Source: Chryseobacterium sp. (GTDB taxonomy: Bacteria > Bacteroidota > Bacteroidia > Flavobacteriales > Weeksellaceae). From it: a DNA stretch of 64,000 nucleotides. The notes beneath the pieces are model-generated. The model had not been told where the DNA came from, searched no databases, and saw only the letters and a list, made by a program, of their open reading frames with translations. The DNA lies in NCBI RefSeq assembly GCF_008831505.1, contig NZ_CP044507.1:2626368-2690367 (forward strand). Direction: 5' to 3'. Shown piece by piece: positions 23,170-32,285 of the stretch. A program made the translations under genes and the position numbers. The first letter of the stretch is position 1. Each line of letters starts with the position of its first letter.

Positions 23170-25881
23170 TTATTTAAAGTTGAACTTAACAGCAACCATC
23201 ACCTGGCTCGGACGAATCCTGATCTGTTCAAAGGAATAAGTGAAAGCATCATCAAAAACCCTTTCAAAAACCTTTTTGTTTGCGATATTAAGCCATTTCA
23301 GTTCAAAATCAATTTTTTTTGCGGTCCAGGCATACTGATAGGTCAGGTCGTAAAAGCCGTTTTTAAAATTCTGCGCCCCGCTGGAGTAGTTAAGCTGGTC
23401 CCAGTTTAGGGTTACGGAATGGTTTTCCACCGGATAAAGCGTAAGAGCCAGATTATGGTTAAAGCTGTCAGTCTCTGAATCTCCAATGCTGCTGCGGTTT
23501 TTACCCCACCCGGTGGTGAAATTATAATCCAGCGTCATCCAGGAGAAATAAGCATTGTTAAGTTTAAAGGTAAGGTTCTGAGTTGAGTTTTTATTCTCAA
23601 AGATCTGGCCACCCCGTGCATTGTCGGAGGTAGAAGCAGAATTTCGGAAAGACAGGGACAGGTTCGATTTGAATTTTGGAAAGTATTTCCCTATTTCTGC
23701 ACTTTGGGAATTGGTTACCGTCCGGTTATCCTGTTCAATATAACTGATGATTCCCAATCCAAACCCCCTGTTCACATCAGCAATCAGATTACGGTCCGTT
23801 TGCGAAAGGCTGTAATTCACATTGAAGAAAAGGTTATTTAAAGGGTTTCGGTATTCCAAACGTGAACCCACGCGTTTTGATTCTGTTTCGGAAAGAGGAT
23901 TTGCAGCGTTCATTGCTGAAAAAGAGGTAGGGCGCGACATCAGGATTCCCGCGTATAAATCATCTATGGCCGCAAAATTGTAATTCCAGTTACCGCTTAC
24001 AGCAGCTTTCCAAAAGGAGGCAAAGGAGTACTGTACAAAGCCGGAAGGTTCAAATGTTGTCCGGTTAAAACTTTTGTCTACCATACGTGCTGCATCTTCA
24101 GCCCGGATCATATTGTAATTAACCGGCAACTGGATTCCGACCGTCCAGGCCTCGGATTTATAGTTAACACCCAGCCCAACATATGGCACCGCCCGGCTAA
24201 AACGCAGGTCATTGGTGAATTCTTCGCGTCGCTGGCTGGAGGCTGAATTGGCAAGTTCCAGAATTTCAGAATCCAGGTTGTTGCTGGTATAATTGAAACC
24301 GATTTCCGGCGTGAAGGTCCAGAATTTTTTGGTGAATCCCATTGTGGCGGAATGATTGGCTTCAAGAGTTTTCATACCAAAGTCCTGAGTAACTGTGGCA
24401 AAATCTCCAAACAGATTCTGTACGACCGGTATATTACCGGGACCTGAAATCTCTTCAGGATAAAATACGTAGTTGCCAGGTGCCACCCTCAAAAGCTGAT
24501 TATCGTCCTGATAGCTGATGTATGACATTACATTAAGCATTTTGGATTTCAGCGGGATGATGGTGCTCAGTGAGTTCTGAAATGACGATGTAGGCGAACT
24601 CAGGGACTGGCGGGAATCCTTGTTAAGTGCGTTATCAAGTGAGTTCTGTAAACTGATTGCGGCACGGTCTTCATTCCAGAACTGGTTAAAGCTGGTTACA
24701 TTTTTAAAGAATCCCTGCTTGGCATTTTTCGTGAAGATAAGTTCACCTTTAGCCTTATTTGTATAGAGGTTATTGTCCCTTACACTAACTTCGGTGAAGT
24801 TCTCCTTTTTAAAAAAGGTTTCCTCATAAGATTCCCGTTCTACAGCGTTGTTTACATAACTGGCATTTGCCTTAAGTTCCCATTCTTTATTTTTAAAAGG
24901 TGTCGTAAGCAGGTTGGCACTCAGGAAGTGGATATTGTTCATCAGATATCTCTTTTCCGGTAAATTAGGCACAGAGGCGCGCTCCACACCCAGCCAGCTG
25001 TTTTGCGAGGCATTGCTGCGGCGACCTTCCCAACGGTTGCCCATGGCGAACATATTTCCTTCATTTTCCACGGTTTCCCCTGTGTTATTGGTTTTGTAGT
25101 TTACCACCCACTGGTTTTTCTGACCGAAGAACATCGGGGTCAGCTTTACATTCCAGATGGCAGGATCGGATATTCCGACTCCTACTTCACCACGCCCCGT
25201 CATCGTAACCTGTTTTTTCAGTTTAATATTAATGGCCGCCTGATCAGACGGTACTTTATCCTGAAGTATTTTTACAGGCTGGTGATTCTCCAGCACCTCA
25301 ACTTTCTGTACCGCATCTTTAGGAAGCGCATTGTTTACTACACCGTAACCTCCTTCCATCAGGTCCTTGCCGTTCACATAAAATTTGGACAGTGGCTGCC
25401 CCTGATAAAGAATGGAGCCGTCTTTATTCACCTCTATGCCCGGCATTCTTTTAAGAACATCAGCTAAAGTACGGTCATTTTTGGTGTCGAAGGATTGAAT
25501 GTCATAGGAAATGGTGTCGCCCCGCTTGGTAATAAGGCGGGTTTTAAGCTGTATCTCCTCAATTTCTGTGGCTTCAGCGCTTAAGGTAAAGTCCAGGTTC
25601 TGGGTGGTATTCTGTACGCTCTGTGTAACCGGCTTGTGATTGAAAGCTTTGATCTTCAGGTCCACATTGGAATCTGCCGAAGTAAAAGTAACTTTATACT
25701 CCCCCTTACTATTGGTAATGGCATAGGCAATGATGGCATCCTTCCCTTTTTCCTCTATGGTTACGCTGGCACTTGGAACTGCATCACCTTCCGAGTTCTT
25801 AACTTTGCCGGTAATGGTTTTTTGTGCAAAAGTGATTACTGAGCAGCACAGCAGCAGGAAAAAGAAGAATTTTGTTTTCAT
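23170..25881 (-). CDS. outer-membrane beta-barrel protein with carboxypeptidase-regulatory domain
   Basis: A 903-residue outer-membrane protein. A signal peptide covers about residues 1-19. A carboxypeptidase-regulatory-like domain (Lys-Thr-Ile-Thr-Gly-Lys-Val-Lys onward) runs to about 100. A plug-like region follows, with Leu-Lys-Arg-Met-Pro-Gly-Ile-Glu-Val near 145 and Pro-Leu-Ser-Lys-Phe-Tyr-Val-Asn-Gly-Lys-Asp near 165. A long region of alternating strands ends in Phe-Asn-Phe-Lys. It resembles TonB-dependent receptors of the SusC-like type without a SusD partner. The ligand is unknown. It is operonic with the GLPGLI gene 10 bp downstream; energy could come from ExbBD-TonB at 58-60 kb. Confidence 0.88.
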   Translation of the reverse strand: MKTKFFFFLLLCCSVITFAQKTITGKVKNSEGDAVPSASVTIEEKGKDAIIAYAITNSKGEYKVTFTSADSNVDLKIKAFNHKPVTQSVQNTTQNLDFTLSAEATEIEEIQLKTRLITKRGDTISYDIQSFDTKNDRTLADVLKRMPGIEVNKDGSILYQGQPLSKFYVNGKDLMEGGYGVVNNALPKDAVQKVEVLENHQPVKILQDKVPSDQAAINIKLKKQVTMTGRGEVGVGISDPAIWNVKLTPMFFGQKNQWVVNYKTNNTGETVENEGNMFAMGNRWEGRRSNASQNSWLGVERASVPNLPEKRYLMNNIHFLSANLLTTPFKNKEWELKANASYVNNAVERESYEETFFKKENFTEVSVRDNNLYTNKAKGELIFTKNAKQGFFKNVTSFNQFWNEDRAAISLQNSLDNALNKDSRQSLSSPTSSFQNSLSTIIPLKSKMLNVMSYISYQDDNQLLRVAPGNYVFYPEEISGPGNIPVVQNLFGDFATVTQDFGMKTLEANHSATMGFTKKFWTFTPEIGFNYTSNNLDSEILELANSASSQRREEFTNDLRFSRAVPYVGLGVNYKSEAWTVGIQLPVNYNMIRAEDAARMVDKSFNRTTFEPSGFVQYSFASFWKAAVSGNWNYNFAAIDDLYAGILMSRPTSFSAMNAANPLSETESKRVGSRLEYRNPLNNLFFNVNYSLSQTDRNLIADVNRGFGLGIISYIEQDNRTVTNSQSAEIGKYFPKFKSNLSLSFRNSASTSDNARGGQIFENKNSTQNLTFKLNNAYFSWMTLDYNFTTGWGKNRSSIGDSETDSFNHNLALTLYPVENHSVTLNWDQLNYSSGAQNFKNGFYDLTYQYAWTAKKIDFELKWLNIANKKVFERVFDDAFTYSFEQIRIRPSQVMVAVKFNFK

Positions 25882-26028
25882 AAATTAGCTTTAAGCCATT
25901 AGTAATGGATTTTGACGAGTTGTTACATCTCCCTGCAGCCGGTTGGTGGGAATGTCACAAAGAGGCATGCGCATAAATGTAAGTGGCCAGCCAAATAAAT
26001 TAATAATTTAGCCGTCAAAATATAAGAA

Positions 26029-26919
26029 ATGGGCATTATATATAAGCCGATAGATGTAGTGGAAGACATCACTAAAGAGGAATTTTATACCAAGTACCTC
26101 AAGCCCAGAAAACCTGTTGTCATACGCAATATGGCCCGCAACTGGCCCGCTTATCAAAAATGGACGCTGGATTATCTGAAAGAAACCATTGGTGATATTG
26201 AGGTACCACTGCATGACTCCTCCAAAGCAGATCCCGCGGCGCCCATCAATGCTCCGGCCACAAAAATGCGGTTTGGGAAATATCTGGATCTCATTAAAGA
26301 AAAACCTACTGATCTCCGTATATTCCTTTTTGACCCTATTAAAGCGTCTCCTGAACTTCAGCGTGATTTTATCGCTCCAAAAGAGCTTATGGGCGGCTTT
26401 CTGGATAAATACCCAAACATGTTCTTTGGGGGTAAAGGTTCCGTAACCTTCCTCCATTACGATATAGACCTGGCGCATATTTTCCATACGCATTTTAACG
26501 GCCGTAAACATATTTTACTTTTTGAGAATAAATGGAAGAAAAGGCTGTACAAAATGCCGTTTGCGACCTATGCCATGGAGGATTTCGACATTTCTAACCC
26601 GGATCTGGAAAAATTTCCGGCACTGAACGGCGTAGAGGGTATAGAATGCTACCTGGAGCACGGTGACACCCTTTTTATGCCTACGGGCTACTGGCACTGG
26701 ATGAAGTATCTGGACGGAAGTTTCTCCATTTCACTGCGGGCCTGGGACAGATCGCTGGCTGTAAAGGCGCGTTCCCTTATCAACTTAACTGTTCAGCGAA
26801 ACTTCGATAATCTGATGAAACGCCTCTTCAAAAAGAGATACATGGACTGGAAGGAAAAACGCGCCATCGCTAATGCAGAGTATGCACTTAAAAAAAACCG
26901 TCCGAAGAGATCTCTCTAA
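26029..26919 (+). CDS. cupin-like (JmjC-type) protein
   Basis: A 296-residue protein of the Cupin_8/JmjC superfamily, Fe(II)/2-oxoglutarate oxygenases that often hydroxylate proteins. It starts with the typical Pro-Val-Val-Ile-Arg-Asn near 30. The iron site is His-Tyr-Asp in Phe-Leu-His-Tyr-Asp-Ile-Asp near 144-146 and a distal histidine in Gly-Tyr-Trp-His-Trp near 223. All three ligands are there, so an active enzyme is likely; the substrate is unknown. The tail is strongly basic. Its stop overlaps the convergent membrane-protein gene by 4 bp. Confidence 0.85.
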   Translation: MGIIYKPIDVVEDITKEEFYTKYLKPRKPVVIRNMARNWPAYQKWTLDYLKETIGDIEVPLHDSSKADPAAPINAPATKMRFGKYLDLIKEKPTDLRIFLFDPIKASPELQRDFIAPKELMGGFLDKYPNMFFGGKGSVTFLHYDIDLAHIFHTHFNGRKHILLFENKWKKRLYKMPFATYAMEDFDISNPDLEKFPALNGVEGIECYLEHGDTLFMPTGYWHWMKYLDGSFSISLRAWDRSLAVKARSLINLTVQRNFDNLMKRLFKKRYMDWKEKRAIANAEYALKKNRPKRSL

Positions 26920-27203
26920 ATTCCGGCGAGTGTGGCAACAATCATGATGAGCAGACTAATCAGATTGATTATCAGTGGGGCCAAAAATCTTGCCCTCCTG
27001 ACCTTCCCTTTCCTGAAACAGAGAATTCCGTAGATAACTGCCTGTGCCACTACAGCCAAAATTATCGGTATCGTAAAAAGTTCCACAATAATCTGAAGTA
27101 CAATTGCGGTTTCTTCCGCAGGTGTATAGTTAACCGCTGACATTAATATGAGGCTGCTTACGTAAAACAGACACAGTACACTCAGCAGGATTTTACAGTT
27201 CAT
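26916..27203 (-). CDS. small membrane protein, unknown function
   Basis: I do not recognise this 95-residue protein. It has three hydrophobic stretches (about 5-24, 35-62 and 74-93) with a basic loop (Arg-Lys-Gly-Lys-Val-Arg-Arg-Ala-Arg) between the second and third. It lies 28 bp before the M14 peptidase stop on the same strand, but no function follows from that. Confidence 0.6.
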   Translation of the reverse strand: MNCKILLSVLCLFYVSSLILMSAVNYTPAEETAIVLQIIVELFTIPIILAVVAQAVIYGILCFRKGKVRRARFLAPLIINLISLLIMIVATLAGI

Positions 27204-27230
27204 AAAATGAATTTAATGAAAATCTGTGAG

Positions 27231-28925
27231 CTAAGGCAAACGGAAAATAGGATAGCGGTTTACGGTCTGCTCAAAATACGGTGATCGTTTGTAAATCCAG
27301 TCCAACTGCGCGCGGGGGTCTTTGGCAAATTTTGGGTTGATGACCTTCTCCATTTCAAATGCCGTTTTCAGAACGGTATCATTGCTTAACAGTTCTGCCG
27401 CGGTATCTTCGAAAACATAATCGGAAAAATACTCCTTTTGTCCCAAAATGGCATCAAAGAAGTTCCAGTTAAAAAAGGAATCGGTGGCCGCGGGTTCCAG
27501 CGTCTCCAGAAGATATTTCACTCCTTCCTGCGCGCCGGGTACCAAAAAATCACCTTTGTTTAATTTGGTGTTCTTAAACTCAGATTTCGTTTGGGTATCG
27601 TAATGCAGATAATGGCCTTCGTAAGGACTCGTGACGGTCTGAAAATCTACAATCGTATACATTTCGACCATTACTGTAGAGTCATTGTGCAATTCCCGCA
27701 TCTGTATCCTGTTTCTATTAAGATGTTCAATAACTGTTCTTTCAGATTTGGGTACCACGTAATACCTTGGGACAGTAACCTGAAGTTCGGAACTGTATTC
27801 GTCAAAGAATTTCACTTTCCGGTTGAATGGCTTGGTTCTGTCGTAATACAGGCGGGGTGTTCCCGAAACGGCACTTCTCTTTTGCCGGGCTTCATATCCT
27901 TTGAAATCGAGCAGTCTGTGCTTATTTTCGTTAAGTTTCCAGCGAAGTGTATACTTCTTTTCCGGAATTAGCTCCGCGGCACTTTCAGCCATCTTCTTCT
28001 GGATTTCCGAACGGTTTTTACCCACATATTCCAGCGAGCTCAGCATATATTCATAGGTTGCCTTAACCCGATCCGCATAAGGCTTTAACATATGTGTTTC
28101 TGCCACGGTACCCATTGTATTGAACAGTGCGGTATAACCTGTGGCATACCGCGGCGAGTCCATAAAAGCGGGAAAACCTTTGTCCGGTGCTTGGCCGTGA
28201 ATGTTGACGTAAGGGGTAGTCAGAATTCCTCTGGTTTCAAGTTGCTGCATTAAAACAGGCTGCATTTTGGTATGGAGATAATTTCCTAACGTCTTACCCA
28301 GTCTTTCTTTATTCGAAGAAATATAGGTGAACAGATATTGGTAATCGGCACCGTTACTTACATGATTGTCAATGAAGTAAATAGGTTTGTAGTGATGGAA
28401 GATCTGCTGGAATGCTTTGGCATTATCTGTATCATTCTTAATGAAATCCCGGTTCAGGTCATAATTGCGGGCATTCCCGCGGAAACCGTACTCTTCCGGA
28501 CCGTTCTGATTGACGCGGCTGAACTTTCCGCGACGCTGCATACCTGAAATATTATAGCACTGCACCGCCGCCACTTTTAAATTTTTTGACTGGATCTTTG
28601 CTGTGGCAAGGTCCCGCATAAGCATCATTGTAGCGTCAATACCATCGGGTTCTCCGGGATGAATACCGTTGTTGATGAGAAGTACCGGAAGGTTTTTGTT
28701 ACTTGAAGGCGTGAACACCACCACCCTGATGGGTTCGCCATTATCATCCTGTCCAAAATTTTCCACTGAGATGGTCTCAAATTCCTTGTCCAGAGCCTCG
28801 TAATAGGCCTTCATTTCCCCGTAGGTAGTGGTTTGGTTGCCATTACCCTGTTCGTAAGGTGTTTGCACTTGCTGCGCTTTCAGAACGGTAAAGCCCAGAA
28901 CCAGCAAAATGAAAATTTTCTTCAT
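27231..28925 (-). CDS. M14 family metallocarboxypeptidase
   Basis: An exported zinc carboxypeptidase-like protein of about 564 residues. The signal peptide ends near residue 17 (Leu-Lys-Ala-Gln-Gln). The zinc ligands His and Glu lie in Gly-Ile-His-Pro-Gly-Glu-Pro near 85-88, and the second His in Ile-Asp-Asn-His-Val near 186, with the Arg/Asn substrate region Asn-Tyr-Asp-Leu-Asn-Arg-Asp between. After the catalytic part (to about 320) an extra C-terminal domain has no recognisable motif. I use the ATG at 28925, since the ATG at 28943 adds residues before a clean signal peptide. It probably helps digest peptides beside the S46 enzymes. Confidence 0.88.
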   Translation of the reverse strand: MKKIFILLVLGFTVLKAQQVQTPYEQGNGNQTTTYGEMKAYYEALDKEFETISVENFGQDDNGEPIRVVVFTPSSNKNLPVLLINNGIHPGEPDGIDATMMLMRDLATAKIQSKNLKVAAVQCYNISGMQRRGKFSRVNQNGPEEYGFRGNARNYDLNRDFIKNDTDNAKAFQQIFHHYKPIYFIDNHVSNGADYQYLFTYISSNKERLGKTLGNYLHTKMQPVLMQQLETRGILTTPYVNIHGQAPDKGFPAFMDSPRYATGYTALFNTMGTVAETHMLKPYADRVKATYEYMLSSLEYVGKNRSEIQKKMAESAAELIPEKKYTLRWKLNENKHRLLDFKGYEARQKRSAVSGTPRLYYDRTKPFNRKVKFFDEYSSELQVTVPRYYVVPKSERTVIEHLNRNRIQMRELHNDSTVMVEMYTIVDFQTVTSPYEGHYLHYDTQTKSEFKNTKLNKGDFLVPGAQEGVKYLLETLEPAATDSFFNWNFFDAILGQKEYFSDYVFEDTAAELLSNDTVLKTAFEMEKVINPKFAKDPRAQLDWIYKRSPYFEQTVNRYPIFRLP

Positions 28926-28950
28926 TTTATTATGTTTAATCAAAAATAAA

Positions 28951-28975
28951 AAATTCCTGAAAGGATCAGGAATTT
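28951..28975 (-). terminator. terminator after lepA
   Basis: AAATTCCTG (28951-28959) pairs with CAGGAATTT (28967-28975) around a 7-nt loop, with a T-rich tail on the minus strand just before the M14 gene. Confidence 0.7.
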
Positions 28976-28997
28976 CGTTTTATAACAGTCCGCTATT

Positions 28998-29085
28998 TAC
29001 GAAGGTGACCCCGCGCTCTGACTGGAACGGAGCTCTTTTTTCTTAAGAAAAAAAAAGCGGGAGTGGAGGGCGGAAAAAGCGCCCA
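28998..29085. other. intergenic repeat-like block, GC segments around an A/T palindrome
   Basis: Between the lepA stop and its terminator lies an unusual block. A GC-rich part with CCCCGCGCTC is followed by the palindrome TTTTTTCTTAAGAAAAAA (29036-29053), then GCGGGAGTGGAGGGCGG. CCCGC and GCGGG could pair across the A/T palindrome into a long imperfect hairpin. It does not fit the codon use or composition of either neighbour. A dispersed element is my best guess; no second copy occurs here. Confidence 0.4.
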
Positions 29086-29092
29086 AATCATT

Positions 29093-30889
29093 TTAATCAT
29101 TCAGTTTCAGTACTGCCATGAATGCGGACTGAGGTACCTCTACCCTACCGATCTGCTTCATCTTTTTCTTACCTTCTTTCTGCTTTTCAAGAAGTTTACG
29201 CTTACGGGAAATATCTCCGCCATAACATTTTGCGGTAACGTCCTTTCTCAGGGCCTTGATGGTTTCCCGGGCAATAACTTTGGCACCCAGCGCCGCCTGA
29301 ACGGCAATATCGAACTGCTGTCTCGGGATAAGTTCTCGGAGTTTTTCACACATCCTTTTCCCTATATAGAAAGCGTTACTGTCATGAATCAGGGACGAAA
29401 GTGCATCCACCATATCGCCGTTAATCAGGATATCCATTTTCACCAGCTTGGAGGCACGGAAACCGATTGGGTGATAGTCAAAGGAGGCATAGCCTTTTGA
29501 AATGGATTTCAGCCTGTCGTAGAAATCGAACACCACTTCGGCCAGCGGCATATTGAAGGTAAGCTCCACCCGGTCAGCTGTCAGGTAGCTTTGATTTACG
29601 ATTTCGCCACGCTTTTCGATACAAAGCGTCATTACGGGCCCCACAAAGTCTGATTTGGTAATGATTGACGCCTTGATATAGGGCTCTTCTACCCTGTCCA
29701 TGGTCATAGGGTCCATCATTTCGGAGGGGTTATTGATGAGGATCATCTTTTCCGGATCCTTCTTGGTATAACCATGGTAGGAAACGTTTGGCACGGTAGT
29801 GATGACGTCCATATTGAACTCGCGGTCCAGCCTTTCCTGTACAATTTCCATGTGCAGCATGCCAAGGAATCCGCACCGGAAACCGAAGCCAAGTGCCGCC
29901 GAACTTTCGGGTTCGAAAACCAGGGAAGCATCGTTGAGACGAAGTTTTTCCAGTGAAAACCTGAGTTCCTCAAAATCCTCGGCTTCAATCGGATAGATAC
30001 CCGCAAATACCATTGGTTTTACCTCTTCAAAACCTTCTATGGCAGCTTCAGCACCATTCTCAAATGAAGTGATCGTATCGCCTACTTTCACTTCGCGGGC
30101 GTCCTTGATTCCGGAAATGATGTAACCCACATCACCGGTCTTTATTTCAGTTTTGGGTGCCTGTTTCAGTTTCAGTGTACCCACCTCATCAGCCTCATAC
30201 ATCTTGCCGGTAGCCATAAACTTAATGCGCTGACCTTTTTTAATGCTGCCGTTCACCACTTTGAAGTAGGCTTCAATACCGCGGAAAGGATTGTACACGG
30301 AGTCGAATACAAGAGCCTGGAGTGGCGCGTTTTCGTCGCCTACCGGCGCCGGCACTCTCTTTACGATCTGCTCCAGCAGTTCGCGTACACCTTCCCCGGT
30401 TTTACCGGAGACACGCAGTACATCTTCATATTCACAGCTTATAAGTTCCATTATCTCGTCGGTGACCTCTTCCGGATTTGCTGAAGGCAAGTCAATTTTG
30501 TTCAGAATCGGGATAATGGTCAGATCGTTTTCAAGCGCCAGGTAAAGGTTACTGATGGTTTGAGCCTGAACACTTTGCGCCGCATCAACGATAAGCAGTG
30601 CACCTTCGCAAGCAGCTATTGAACGCGACACTTCGTAGGAAAAATCTACGTGGCCGGGTGTGTCTATGAGATTCAGCACATATTTTTCGCCGTCCAGCTC
30701 ATAATCCATCTGAATGGCGTGGGACTTTATGGTAATTCCGCGCTCCTTCTCAAGATCCATATCGTCCAGGGTCTGGGACTGCAGTTCTCTTTGGGTTACG
30801 GTATTGGTATACTCCAGAAGCCTGTCGGCCAGAGTGGATTTACCGTGGTCTATATGTGCAATGATGCAAAAATTGCGTATGTTTTTCAT
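29093..30889 (-). CDS. lepA: elongation factor 4 (LepA)
   Basis: A 598-residue translational GTPase that back-translocates or otherwise rescues ribosomes during protein synthesis. The P-loop Ala-His-Ile-Asp-His-Gly-Lys-Ser-Thr is at residues 11-19. The G2/G3 region has Arg-Gly-Ile-Thr-Ile and Asp-Thr-Pro-Gly-His, G4 is Asn-Lys-Ile-Asp, and the C-terminal Lys-Arg-Lys-Leu-Leu-Glu-Lys-Gln-Lys stretch is characteristic of LepA. Length is standard. It has a TAnnTTTG box 20 bp upstream. Confidence 0.97.
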   Translation of the reverse strand: MKNIRNFCIIAHIDHGKSTLADRLLEYTNTVTQRELQSQTLDDMDLEKERGITIKSHAIQMDYELDGEKYVLNLIDTPGHVDFSYEVSRSIAACEGALLIVDAAQSVQAQTISNLYLALENDLTIIPILNKIDLPSANPEEVTDEIMELISCEYEDVLRVSGKTGEGVRELLEQIVKRVPAPVGDENAPLQALVFDSVYNPFRGIEAYFKVVNGSIKKGQRIKFMATGKMYEADEVGTLKLKQAPKTEIKTGDVGYIISGIKDAREVKVGDTITSFENGAEAAIEGFEEVKPMVFAGIYPIEAEDFEELRFSLEKLRLNDASLVFEPESSAALGFGFRCGFLGMLHMEIVQERLDREFNMDVITTVPNVSYHGYTKKDPEKMILINNPSEMMDPMTMDRVEEPYIKASIITKSDFVGPVMTLCIEKRGEIVNQSYLTADRVELTFNMPLAEVVFDFYDRLKSISKGYASFDYHPIGFRASKLVKMDILINGDMVDALSSLIHDSNAFYIGKRMCEKLRELIPRQQFDIAVQAALGAKVIARETIKALRKDVTAKCYGGDISRKRKLLEKQKEGKKKMKQIGRVEVPQSAFMAVLKLND

Positions 30890-30908
30890 TTAATGTCGTA
30901 AGTATTTG

Positions 30909-30916
30909 CAAAAATA
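30909..30916 (-). promoter_or_regulatory. TAnnTTTG promoter box before lepA
   Basis: Minus-strand TATTTTTG, 19 bp before the ATG. Same core and flanks as the glmM box. Confidence 0.5.
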
Positions 30917-31034
30917 GGGAATTCTGACCGATTTTTTTTCAGAAAAATGAGCACATCCTCAACAAATTGAAGTTGTATCATCAGCCGATGGAAGCCTTCA
31001 GCAGGTTAAAAAATTGTATATTAACTAAAATAAA

Positions 31035-31066
31035 ACGACCTTCACAAAATACATTGCAAAGGTCGT
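31035..31066 (-). terminator. terminator of the sigma-factor operon
   Basis: ACGACCTT (31035-31042) pairs with AAGGTCGT (31059-31066) around a 16-nt loop. A T-rich tail follows on the minus strand, 24 bp past the last gene's stop. Confidence 0.75.
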
Positions 31067-31089
31067 CCAAACATTAAAAAAATAAACTA

Positions 31090-31704
31090 TTATGGTCGTC
31101 TGCTCTGGGTTCTGAACCCGTTGTTGTTACTATTTCTGGGAGCCGCATTTCCTGGTGTCGGGTGCAGAGTTCTGCCGCGTTCCTGAGGTCTCGCCGACCC
31201 GCCCCGGGGTGACGCTCTATTCTGGTTATCGTTTTTTCTTTCCAATATCTTATTCCGCATCATCCCTTCGTTCTGAAACATTTCTAGAATCTGTTGGGGC
31301 TTCAGTATTTTCTGGAACTTTTCCGAATACTTACGGCGGTTGTTCATAAGCTGCTCGCCAAGTTCAAAACTTTTATCAAGTTCCTGCTTCGCATCGCGGT
31401 CGTTCAAACCTTCAAAATTCCGGCTGGCCTTAAATCTTTCTTTTATCTGTTTCTGACTTTCCTGGTACTCACTGTACAGAGCACGGAATTCATTTTTCTT
31501 ATCCGCAGGAATGTCCAGTTCTTCCATCATCATATTTTCCCTGAACTGCTGTAGCAGTTCCTGCTTCTCTTCCGGCTTCATCTTGCTTATCAGCTCTTTC
31601 CGCTGCTCCGGCTTAAGGTTCCGCCAGTCTTTAATTTCCTGGCCGTGCACCGTCCCAATCAGGAAGATGGCCACAAGCGTTAAGATACTATTCACTTTTT
31701 TCAT
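31090..31704 (-). CDS. Spy/CpxP-like periplasmic protein, third gene of sigma operon
   Basis: A 204-residue exported protein. The signal peptide ends at about residue 21 (Val-His-Gly-Gln). Long charged helices follow, with Leu-Lys-Pro-Glu-Gln-Arg-Lys-Glu-Leu near 28, and the C-terminal 50 residues are disordered, rich in Arg, Asn, Pro and Gly. The helical part resembles CpxP/Spy/CnrX-type metal or stress sensors. Such genes are often called 'sensor of ECF-type sigma factor' in flavobacteria. I start at the ATG at 31704, 16 bp after the anti-sigma stop. It may sense envelope stress and feed back on the sigma factor; this is an inference from operon order. Confidence 0.75.
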   Translation of the reverse strand: MKKVNSILTLVAIFLIGTVHGQEIKDWRNLKPEQRKELISKMKPEEKQELLQQFRENMMMEELDIPADKKNEFRALYSEYQESQKQIKERFKASRNFEGLNDRDAKQELDKSFELGEQLMNNRRKYSEKFQKILKPQQILEMFQNEGMMRNKILERKNDNQNRASPRGGSARPQERGRTLHPTPGNAAPRNSNNNGFRTQSRRP

Positions 31705-31720
31705 TTCTCCCGGATAGATA

Positions 31721-32275
31721 TTAGTTATATAAATCAAGATACACATCCTGCTCTGCATTCATGGACAAAGCCGCAATATCTTCCGCACTGAATTCATCAA
31801 GAATCATATCCATTCTTGCATCTGCTCCGACCCCTGTTGCCATAATCGCCTTTGAAGGCTTCATTACAGTCTTTGTTTCGGGTTGTCTGTTTGTTTGATA
31901 CTCATTTTCAGCTAAGGTTAAATCTTCCGCAAGGACAGTGTAATTATCTGCTGCTGCATGAATTTCCTTAGACTCCACAGATGCCGGCGCTGCGGCGGCA
32001 GACATGTTTTGCTCCTGAACCTCCGGATTGCTGGCCACTGCTTTTTCTGAGTCACCTCCGGCATTATAAACAAATGTACCGCCCAGAATGACCGCCACAG
32101 CTGCCGCAGCGGCATACCATGCTCTGTTGCGCGATTTTCCTGCAGCGGGCAGTACCTGCACCTTTTCCTTTTCCCGAACCGCGTTCAGAACATTACTCTG
32201 CATCTCACTGAAGAAATCAGGTGGTGTGGAATAAATATTCTCACGGGTTAGTTTTTCAATATCTAAATCTTTCAT
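31721..32275 (-). CDS. anti-sigma-factor-like single-pass membrane protein
   Basis: A 184-residue protein. The N-terminal cytoplasmic part is about 48 residues long, followed by a basic stretch (Lys-Ser-Arg-Asn-Arg), one membrane helix (about 53-70) and a Glu/Ala-rich periplasmic tail. The layout is that of an anti-sigma factor, although no classical zinc-binding His-Xaa3-Cys-Xaa2-Cys motif is present. It lies 10 bp after the ECF sigma gene and is followed by the Spy-like gene. A direct grip on the sigma factor is expected but not shown by sequence. Confidence 0.7.
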   Translation of the reverse strand: MKDLDIEKLTRENIYSTPPDFFSEMQSNVLNAVREKEKVQVLPAAGKSRNRAWYAAAAAVAVILGGTFVYNAGGDSEKAVASNPEVQEQNMSAAAAPASVESKEIHAAADNYTVLAEDLTLAENEYQTNRQPETKTVMKPSKAIMATGVGADARMDMILDEFSAEDIAALSMNAEQDVYLDLYN

Positions 32276-32285
32276 TTGTGGTAAA

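Noticed and set aside
26008..26511. 167-residue minus-strand frame over the cupin-like gene
   Set aside because: Antisense to a protein with complete iron-binding motifs; no family features of its own.
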